From contig CATXJC010000006.1 of the NCBI GenBank assembly GCA_958369755.1, positions 1-59,218 on the forward strand: 59,218 nt of DNA, written 5' to 3'. Of this stretch, positions 53,741 through 59,218 are shown piece after piece (position 1 is the stretch's first letter; the number at the start of each line of letters is the position of its first letter). Origin of the DNA: an uncultured Prevotella sp. (GTDB lineage Bacteria > Bacteroidota > Bacteroidia > Bacteroidales > Bacteroidaceae). Below the pieces are notes generated by a model. The model was not told where the DNA came from. It saw nothing but the letters and a program-made list of their open reading frames with translations, and made no database searches. Both the position numbers and the translations under genes were made by a program.

Positions 53741-54361
53741 TTATCTCTTGAATGTCAGAACCATGATGTATGGAACAGAACCGTATGTACCTACAGCTGT
53801 CTTAAATGCATCATTCACAATTTCATTGCCATTATAGATAGCGCCTGGTGTGAGATAGAGCAGGAAGTTCTTCTTGGTTTGGTCTAATCCTGCAGCAGCA
53901 TATCCATTGAGAGCATAGAATTTCATAGTATAATTGTTGTTCTGCTCATCCTTGAAAGTGATGTTGTTTGTTGCTGTATAGAAGAAAGGGGTTGTTGCGT
54001 CCATAGAGTAAAGCTTTCCAGACAAAGTCTGATTTGGTACTTCTGAAATCAACTTGCTGTATTTCTCGTTCTTCACATACTTAGCCAACAACTTAACAGG
54101 GAAGTTGCTGATGTAGTACGTACTGTCTGATGGATTGATAGAGATGCTGGTAACAATACTGTCCTTCTCCTGGATATTGTTGTTTTTATCAGCAGGGAAG
54201 AGGATACCGCACTGGTGAGAACCGCCTACGGTCAGCATCATGTTATAGGCTTCCTGCTTGGTTGGAAGCTGGATACCGTTGTCACTGCTTGAGTTACAAG
54301 AAGTGAATGACATAGCTGCAAAGAGTACAGCCAGGATTGAGAATAATGTAATTTTCTTCAT
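53741..54361 (-). CDS. DUF4840-family lipoprotein
   Basis: 206 aa. Signal peptide with lipobox MSFTSC (C22) followed by an SSS linker. LPTKQEAYNMMLTVGGSHQCGILFP and the later beta-rich body match the Bacteroidota DUF4840 family, of unknown function; family members often occur singly. It would sit in the outer membrane or periplasm. The leader carries a 19-bp direct repeat. Confidence 0.8.
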   Translation of the reverse strand: MKKITLFSILAVLFAAMSFTSCNSSSDNGIQLPTKQEAYNMMLTVGGSHQCGILFPADKNNNIQEKDSIVTSISINPSDSTYYISNFPVKLLAKYVKNEKYSKLISEVPNQTLSGKLYSMDATTPFFYTATNNITFKDEQNNNYTMKFYALNGYAAAGLDQTKKNFLLYLTPGAIYNGNEIVNDAFKTAVGTYGSVPYIMVLTFKR

Positions 54362-54422
54362 TGTCTTATGAAATTTTATATTTGTCTTTTGTTATTGTTA
54401 TTTTTGTCTTATGAAATTTTAT
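54361..54422. repeat. 19-bp direct repeat in the DUF4840 leader
   Basis: TTGTCTTATGAAATTTTAT occurs at 54361-54379 and 54404-54422 (43 bp apart), the first copy touching the start codon. It suggests a recent tandem duplication. Confidence 0.8.
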
Positions 54423-54588
54423 TTTATTCTAATTTTTTGTTTCTATGTGGGAATCTTTCCGGCACCTTAGGGTATCCGAGGGCTTTTTTGCCCTACATTC
54501 CATTATATAAAACGCAGAAAAGCAAGAATCTTGCATCTGTTTTTAGTTAATGAGAGTTAAAAGAATCCGCTTCCCAAATCCACATACG

Positions 54589-54623
54589 AAAAAAGGACTT
54601 CCCTTAACGGAAAGTCCTTTTCT
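54589..54623 (-). terminator. Terminator after tRNA-Lys
   Basis: AAAAGGACTT (54591-54600) pairs with AAGTCCTTTT (54612-54621). On the minus strand it is followed by a T run (A run at 54589-54594). Confidence 0.75.
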
Positions 54624-54630
54624 GAGACTG

Positions 54631-54704
54631 TGACTCGCATGGGGCTCGAACCCATGACCCCAACATTAAAAGTGTTGTGCTCTACCAGCTGAGCTAGCGA
54701 GTCA
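54631..54704 (-). tRNA. tRNA-Lys (anticodon UUU)
   Basis: A 74-nt cloverleaf on the minus strand: acceptor TGACTCG pairs with CGAGTCA, the D arm holds AGCTCAGCTGGTAGAGC, the anticodon stem CAACA/TGTTG encloses loop CTTTTAA (anticodon TTT), and the T arm contains GGTTCGAGCC. The CCA end is not encoded. Confidence 0.96.
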
Positions 54705-54733
54705 ATCTCTAACTTTATGTTCAAAAGCGAGTG

Positions 54734-54741
54734 CAAAGGTA
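54734..54741 (-). promoter_or_regulatory. Promoter -7 element (TACCTTTG) for tRNA-Lys
   Basis: The minus strand reads GTACCTTTGC, 30 nt upstream of the mature tRNA 5' end. Confidence 0.65.
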
Positions 54742-54780
54742 CGACTATTTTTTGAAATCACCAAATATTTAGTCGTTTTT

Positions 54781-55920
54781 TTATTGTTTTTCTTCTATTT
54801 TACCCGTTTCAGTGGCAGTTTCCGGTGGTTCCAGCCCTAATTTCTCTTCATATTGCGGCTTTTCTCTCGTTACATACCGCTGCCAATAAGCTATGAGAAG
54901 GGTGGTGAGCGGAAGGGCTACAATCAGCCCCAGGAAGCCCAGCAGAGCACCCCATATCGAAAGACTCAGGAGCAGGATGGCTGGGTTCAGGCCCATCGCC
55001 TTGCCCATAATCTTCGGCGTAACCACCATATCCGTAATCACCTGCACCACGCAGAATACCAATACCGCCAGTCCGAAGACTACCCAGAAGTTCTGTCCCG
55101 TATCTGCCGCCTTGAGCATTGCCAGGAATGCCGTAGGAATGAGGGCAAAGGTATGAAGATATGGTACCAGGTCCATGATGCCGATCAGAATACCCAGACC
55201 TATCGCCATCGGGAAACCGATGATGGTGAAGCCGATGCAGAACATGATGCCCATACAGAGCGCCACCATTCCCTGGCCTCGGATATAGTTGTTGAGCTCG
55301 CGCTCTACATCCTTCATCAGTGCCGACCAGAACGGACGGTTCTTCTTCGGGAAGATGCGCACCCAGTTGGCTGTCAGGGTTTCGTAATCGAGCAGGATGA
55401 AGAACATATATAATAAGGTAATCATGGATGCCACGATACTCATCAGCACGGTTGCCGTCTGGCTCACTACCGAGAAAACCTTTGGCATCGTAGTCTTCAG
55501 GGCATCGCTGAAGTCCTTGCTCTTCAAGAACCGTTCTATGGTGGTCTGGTTGTCCTGCAGCCACTCCTTGATCAGCATCGTGAGATTGTTGGTATGGGTG
55601 GTTTGATGAACCCATCGGGTCAACACTTCTCCCAGTTTGTCAAACTGGTCGATCATCGGTGGGATGATGAGCCAGATGACACCCCCCACGATGGCAATGG
55701 CAGCTCCCATTGCCAGAAGAATGGAGATGGCACGAACCTTGACATGGAGTTTATTCTCGATGAACTTCACGACGGGATAGAGCAGGTATGCGAAAAACCA
55801 TGCTATAAAGAAAGGAAGCAGTACCTCACTCAGATAGTTGGTGATGTAGAGTACTGCAATGACGAGGGTAACGATACCAGCCCATCTGATGAACTTGTCG
55901 AATGTAATCTCCTTACTCAT
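54781..55920 (-). CDS. AI-2E family transporter (PerM-like membrane protein)
   Basis: 379 aa. About eight TM segments (IVTLVIAVLYITNYLSEVLLPFFIAWFF begins the pattern) and a soluble loop at about 70-150. The family signature region GILIGIMDLVPYLHTFALIP is conserved. Some relatives export autoinducer-2 and others are antiporters or of unknown cargo, so substrate is not assigned. It follows tdk by 32 bp on the same strand. Confidence 0.85.
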   Translation of the reverse strand: MSKEITFDKFIRWAGIVTLVIAVLYITNYLSEVLLPFFIAWFFAYLLYPVVKFIENKLHVKVRAISILLAMGAAIAIVGGVIWLIIPPMIDQFDKLGEVLTRWVHQTTHTNNLTMLIKEWLQDNQTTIERFLKSKDFSDALKTTMPKVFSVVSQTATVLMSIVASMITLLYMFFILLDYETLTANWVRIFPKKNRPFWSALMKDVERELNNYIRGQGMVALCMGIMFCIGFTIIGFPMAIGLGILIGIMDLVPYLHTFALIPTAFLAMLKAADTGQNFWVVFGLAVLVFCVVQVITDMVVTPKIMGKAMGLNPAILLLSLSIWGALLGFLGLIVALPLTTLLIAYWQRYVTREKPQYEEKLGLEPPETATETGKIEEKQ

Positions 55921-55952
55921 TTACCTTGAACTTTGAATTTTGATACTTTCAT

Positions 55953-56534
55953 CTATTTCTCCTGGTTGATGGCTTTCTGGTAGCAGTCTCTGCAGAGCGG
56001 CTCGTATTCATCCTGCTCACCCAGGAGCACGCGCTTGTCGTTAGCCACCAGTCGATGGCTGACGTATGCCAGTGCACCGCACTTCACGCAGATGGCGTGC
56101 ACCTTGGTCACCTCGTCGGCGATGGCACAGAGCGCAGGAATCGGACCGAATGGAACACCCTTGAAATCCATATCCAGCCCCGCCACGATGACGCGTACGC
56201 CGCGGTTGGCGAGTTCGTTGCAGACCTCCACCAATCCATTGTCCAGAAACTGAGCCTCGTCGATACCGACCACGTCGATATCCGAAGCCAATAGCAATAT
56301 CGATCCGGAAGATTCAATAGGAGTAGAACGGATAGAATTCTGGTCATGGCTCACTACATTGTCTTCGGAGTAGCGCGTATCTATCGCCGGCTTGAAGATT
56401 TCCACCTTCTGTCTGGCGAAGCTGGCACGCTTCATTCTTCGGATCAGTTCCTCGGTTTTTCCGGAGAACATCGATCCGCACACCACTTCAATTCTTCCGG
56501 GACGGTGTGCCTCCCCATTCAGTATTTCAGTCAT
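55953..56534 (-). CDS. tdk: Thymidine kinase
   Basis: 193 aa, type II enzyme. P-loop GSMFSGKT at residues 20-27, DEAQF (Walker B), lasso region with CVKCG and CRDC zinc cysteines, and GLDMDFKG. It phosphorylates thymidine in the salvage pathway. Promoter at 56572. Confidence 0.95.
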   Translation of the reverse strand: MTEILNGEAHRPGRIEVVCGSMFSGKTEELIRRMKRASFARQKVEIFKPAIDTRYSEDNVVSHDQNSIRSTPIESSGSILLLASDIDVVGIDEAQFLDNGLVEVCNELANRGVRVIVAGLDMDFKGVPFGPIPALCAIADEVTKVHAICVKCGALAYVSHRLVANDKRVLLGEQDEYEPLCRDCYQKAINQEK

Positions 56535-56571
56535 TTCGGGGACAAAATTACTAATAAGGTTTTAAAAAATG

Positions 56572-56579
56572 CAAAGATA
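56572..56579 (-). promoter_or_regulatory. Promoter -7 element (TATCTTTG) for tdk
   Basis: The minus strand reads CGTATCTTTGC, 37 nt before the tdk start. Confidence 0.65.
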
Positions 56580-56613
56580 CGCAGTTTTTTTTTGCTATGA
56601 AAGATTAATTAAC

Positions 56614-56621
56614 TACATTTG
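56614..56621 (+). promoter_or_regulatory. Promoter -7 element (TACATTTG) for rsmI
   Basis: TACATTTG ends only 9 nt before the ATG at 56631, implying a leader of a few nucleotides at most. Confidence 0.5.
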
Positions 56622-56630
56622 TACCCACTT

Positions 56631-57362
56631 ATGGGCATATTATATATCGTACCGACTCCAGTAGGCAATATGGAGGACATGACAATGCGAGCCATCCGGG
56701 TCTTGAAAGAGGCAGATATGGTGCTCGCTGAGGACACTCGGACATCGAGCGTCCTGCTTAAGCATTTCGATATTAAAAATCGATTAGTGGCGCATCATAA
56801 GTTTAATGAGCATGGCACATCGGCTGGCATCGTAGAGCGATTGAAGGCTGGTGAGACTATCGCCTTGATCAGTGATGCAGGAACCCCAGGCATCAGCGAC
56901 CCTGGTTTCTATCTGGCTCGTGAGGCTGCGAAAGCAGGCATCACCGTGCAGACCCTTCCGGGACCTACGGCTTGCATCCCAGCCATCGTGTCGTCCGGAT
57001 TACCTTGCGACAGATTCTGCTTCGAGGGATTCATCCCGCAGAAGAAGGGCAGACAAACCTATCTGGAATCGCTCAAGGATGAGGTGCGCACCATGATCTT
57101 CTACGAGTCACCCTATAGAGTGGTGAAGACCTTGCAGCAGTTTGCTGAGGTTTTTGGAGAAGACAGACAGGTGAGCTGCTGCCGTGAAATCTCGAAGCTG
57201 CACGAGGAAAGTGTGCGTGGAAGCCTTGCCGAGGTAATCGCCCACTTCCAGGAGACGGAACCGCGCGGCGAGTTCGTCATCGTGCTGGCGGGTAAGGATC
57301 CCAAGCAGCTGAAGGAGGAATTGAAGGAAAAGCGACGCGAAGAGCGTAAGAATAATAAATAA
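56631..57362 (+). CDS. rsmI: 16S rRNA 2'-O-ribose C1402 methyltransferase RsmI
   Basis: 243 aa from the ATG at 56631 (MGILYIVPTPVGNMEDMT); an ORF start four codons earlier is inside the promoter. SAM-binding tetrapyrrole-methylase fold with LAEDTRTSSVLLKHF, ALISDAGTPGISDPG and GPTACIPAIVSSGLPCDRF. It methylates C1402 in the decoding centre. It ends with a basic KEKRREERKNNK tail. A tetrapyrrole methylase paralogue is less likely given these RsmI blocks. Confidence 0.95.
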   Translation: MGILYIVPTPVGNMEDMTMRAIRVLKEADMVLAEDTRTSSVLLKHFDIKNRLVAHHKFNEHGTSAGIVERLKAGETIALISDAGTPGISDPGFYLAREAAKAGITVQTLPGPTACIPAIVSSGLPCDRFCFEGFIPQKKGRQTYLESLKDEVRTMIFYESPYRVVKTLQQFAEVFGEDRQVSCCREISKLHEESVRGSLAEVIAHFQETEPRGEFVIVLAGKDPKQLKEELKEKRREERKNNK

Positions 57363-57399
57363 AGTATTAATCATAAAATTAACAAAAAGGAGAAGGATT

Positions 57400-58248
57400 A
57401 TGAAAAAGCTATTAATGATGGCGTGCCTCGCAGCCTTTGTTTTAACAGGATGTAACGACGGCAAGAACAATGCCGCTAACAATGCGGCTCAATCAGATTC
57501 GCTCAACAGCATCATTGCGCAGAAGGATAGCGAACTGAATGATATGCTGGGTACTCTGAATGAGATTGAGGATGGTCTCAACCAGATCAATGAGGCTGAG
57601 AACCGCGTGGTGCTCTTGAAGAATGGCGAGGGTGCCACCAAGAGACAGAAACTCAAGGAGGATGTGCAGTTCATCGCTACTCGCATGAAGCAGAACAAGG
57701 AGCTCCTCGCCAAGTTGCAGAAGCAGTTGGCTAACAGCTCTATTCAGGGCGACCAGCTCAAGAAGACCATCGAGAACCTGCAGAAGCAGCTGGTTGAGAA
57801 GGAGAAGCAGCTCCAGGCACTCCGTGAGGAGTTGGATAGCAAGGATATCCACATTGCAGCTCTTGATGAGACTATCAACAACTTGAACACCAAGACCAGC
57901 AACCTTACCAAGGAAAGCAGTAAGAAGACTGAGGTGATCAATGCTCAGGATAAGCAGCTCAACACTGCATGGTATGTATTCGGTACCAAGAAGGAGCTGA
58001 AGAACCAGCACATCATGGAGAATGGCAAGGTTATGACCGGTAACTTCAACAAGAGCTACTTTACAAAGGTAGATATCCGTGAGGTTTCTGAGATCAAGCT
58101 CTACTCTAAGTCAGCCAAGTTGCTCACTACTCATCCTTCAAGCTCTTATACTCTGGTTCGTGATGCCAACAAGCAATATACTCTCCGCATCACCAACTCT
58201 CAGATTTTCTGGAGCACCAGCAAGTACCTGGTTGTTCTCGTGAAGTAA
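57400..58248 (+). CDS. Coiled-coil lipoprotein of unknown function
   Basis: 282 aa. Signal peptide with lipobox VLTGC (C18), an Asn/Ala-rich linker, then a long coiled coil at about 45-185 (LLAKLQKQL, KKTIENLQKQLVEKEKQL) and a C-terminal beta-rich domain (AWYVFGTKKELKNQHI, SKSAKLLTTHPSSSYTL). I have seen this arrangement in Bacteroidota lipoproteins but know no function; a periplasmic spacer is plausible. A strong Shine-Dalgarno (AAAAGGAGAAGG) precedes the ATG, which is rare in this window and suggests high expression. Confidence 0.75.
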   Translation: MKKLLMMACLAAFVLTGCNDGKNNAANNAAQSDSLNSIIAQKDSELNDMLGTLNEIEDGLNQINEAENRVVLLKNGEGATKRQKLKEDVQFIATRMKQNKELLAKLQKQLANSSIQGDQLKKTIENLQKQLVEKEKQLQALREELDSKDIHIAALDETINNLNTKTSNLTKESSKKTEVINAQDKQLNTAWYVFGTKKELKNQHIMENGKVMTGNFNKSYFTKVDIREVSEIKLYSKSAKLLTTHPSSSYTLVRDANKQYTLRITNSQIFWSTSKYLVVLVK

Positions 58249-58251
58249 TGA

Positions 58252-58698
58252 TTATCTCTTTCTCTGAAAGAAATCCTGCATGAGTGCGCGGCACTCATCT
58301 TCCAATACGCCCGATGTAACTGTTGTCTTAGGATGCAGTGCATCGGGCGCATATTTTGTATAGCCCCTTTTTTCATCTCCGGCACCATACACCACACGGC
58401 TGATCTGCGACCATCCCAAGGCTCCGGCGCACATCACGCACGGCTCTACGGTGACGTAGAGGGTACAGTCTTTCAGGTATTTTCCGCCCAGCATATTCGC
58501 TCCGGATGTAATCGCCTGCATCTCGGCATGGGCGGTAACATCGGTAAGCATCTCTGTAAGATTGTGGGCTCTCGAGATGATACGGTCCCTGCAAACGATG
58601 ACGGCACCTACCGGAATCTCGTCTTCGTCGAATGCCGCCTGCGCCTCCATCAGCGCACGGCGCATATATTCTTCGTCTTTTTTCAGATTGTCTTCCAT
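58252..58698 (-). CDS. tadA: tRNA-specific adenosine deaminase TadA
   Basis: 148 aa from the ATG at 58698; an ORF start 14 codons upstream lies at the promoter and is excluded. Zinc and catalytic motif HAE (H57, E59) and PCVMC (C87, C90), with tail GVLEDECRALMQDFF. It converts A34 to inosine in tRNA-Arg(ACG). It is convergent with the lipoprotein gene, stop codons 3 bp apart, with no terminator between them. Confidence 0.92.
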   Translation of the reverse strand: MEDNLKKDEEYMRRALMEAQAAFDEDEIPVGAVIVCRDRIISRAHNLTEMLTDVTAHAEMQAITSGANMLGGKYLKDCTLYVTVEPCVMCAGALGWSQISRVVYGAGDEKRGYTKYAPDALHPKTTVTSGVLEDECRALMQDFFQRKR

Positions 58699-58737
58699 AT
58701 TTCCATTCTTTATGATTTCTCTTTTTTTATTTTTGTG

Positions 58738-58745
58738 CAAAAATA
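58738..58745 (-). promoter_or_regulatory. Promoter -7 element (TATTTTTG) for tadA
   Basis: The minus strand reads TATTTTTGC, 39 nt before the chosen tadA start. Confidence 0.55.
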
Positions 58746-58778
58746 CATAAAAAACTTTGATGGATGAAAGAAAAGTAT

Positions 58779-58786
58779 TATTTTTG
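58779..58786 (+). promoter_or_regulatory. Promoter -7 element (TATTTTTG) for the YraN-family gene
   Basis: TATTTTTGC lies 64 nt upstream of the ATG at 58851. Confidence 0.5.
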
Positions 58787-58850
58787 CATAGTAATAGTGC
58801 CTTTTGGGCGGAAAATGATGCCGCCAGAGGTAAACATAAGAAAATAATCT

Positions 58851-59218
58851 ATGGCAGAACATAATGATTTGGGCAAATGGGGAGAAGATGAGGCTGCGCT
58901 CTATCTGGAAGATGAGGGCTATACCATCATAGATCGTGACTGGAGGCTAGGCCGCCGCGACCTGGATATCCTTGCCTATACTCCCGATGGCAACACCCTG
59001 GTGGTGGTAGAGGTGAAGACCCGTACCGGCGAGGAATACCAGCAGCCCGAAGAGGCTGTCACCCCCGGCAAGATGAGGAATCTTGCCATAGCTGCCAATG
59101 CCTATGTCAAGGAATGCCAGGTGGACAAAGAGTTGCGCTTCGATGTCATCTCCATCGTGGGAAGCGAACATCAGGTGAAGAGTCTGCAGCATCTCAAGGA
59201 TGCCTTCAATCCGATGCT
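58851..59218 (+). CDS. YraN/UPF0102-family putative endonuclease (partial, 3' end beyond window)
   Basis: 122 codons are visible and no stop is reached, so the gene is nearly complete (family about 120-130 aa). LGKWGEDEAALYLEDEGYTIIDRDWR is the family start. The nuclease-like core RRDLDILA and VVVEVKTRTG carry the D and E-x-K residues of the PD-(D/E)XK/Holliday-resolvase fold; the usual GEID is RDLD here. The role of YraN proteins is not established; it may be DNA repair or uptake. Confidence 0.85.
   Translation, partial: MAEHNDLGKWGEDEAALYLEDEGYTIIDRDWRLGRRDLDILAYTPDGNTLVVVEVKTRTGEEYQQPEEAVTPGKMRNLAIAANAYVKECQVDKELRFDVISIVGSEHQVKSLQHLKDAFNPM

Overview
The window looks like a chromosomal segment of a Bacteroidota bacterium of the Prevotella/Segatella copri type. 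This rests on a SusC/SusD pair inside a fructan locus, GldH, the LytTR and TonB-receptor style of regulation, DUF4954 and DUF4840 families, and many promoters with the Bacteroidota -7 element TAnnTTTG (often TATCTTTGC). The species is inferred from protein flavour and gene order, not from a database search.

Layout. 1-17000: a fructan utilisation region. The window opens on the C-terminus of one GH32 enzyme. A LytTR regulator/TonB receptor/TPR protein cluster follows on the minus strand, then a small graveyard of gene remnants (3987-4468). Next come an AAA-ATPase-like/PD-(D/E)XK gene translationally coupled to a membrane-spanning sensor (sugar-binding domain, one TM, AraC HTH), then SusC, SusD, a periplasmic GH32, a sugar permease and a PfkB fructokinase. 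Together they bind and import fructo-oligosaccharides, cut them in the periplasm, import fructose and phosphorylate it. 17100-25000 (minus): hflX, a DUF4954 beta-helix protein, an M16 zinc protease and class I fumarase. 25263-27263: a GH97 alpha-galactosidase-like enzyme.

27264-37400 is the accessory region. It starts with a roughly 590-bp non-coding element bounded by 46/47-bp imperfect terminal inverted repeats. Inside is an array in which GCCC and GGGC alternate every 11 bp exactly. A decayed PD-(D/E)XK gene follows, then a phase-variable type I restriction-modification system: hsdR, hsdM, a DUF1016/YhcG nuclease gene, hsdS and a tyrosine recombinase on the minus strand, facing a 5'-truncated silent hsdS on the plus strand. 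Three blocks of inverted homology link the two hsdS copies, so both target-recognition domains can be swapped.

37700-59218 is mostly core genome: a secreted T/Q/E-rich small protein, clpB, and the cell-elongation operon mreB-mreC-mreD-mrdA-rodA preceded by a purH that retains only its IMP cyclohydrolase domain. Then come gldH, a RicT/YaaT-like protein, holB and metF (minus), a XylE-like sugar symporter, a DUF4840 lipoprotein, tRNA-Lys(UUU), an AI-2E family permease, tdk, rsmI, a coiled-coil lipoprotein, tadA and the start of a YraN-family gene.

The signals most worth following are the 11-bp-phased element, the hsdS shufflon with its embedded nuclease gene, the domain-truncated purH at its conserved locus, and the kinase-less fructan sensor.
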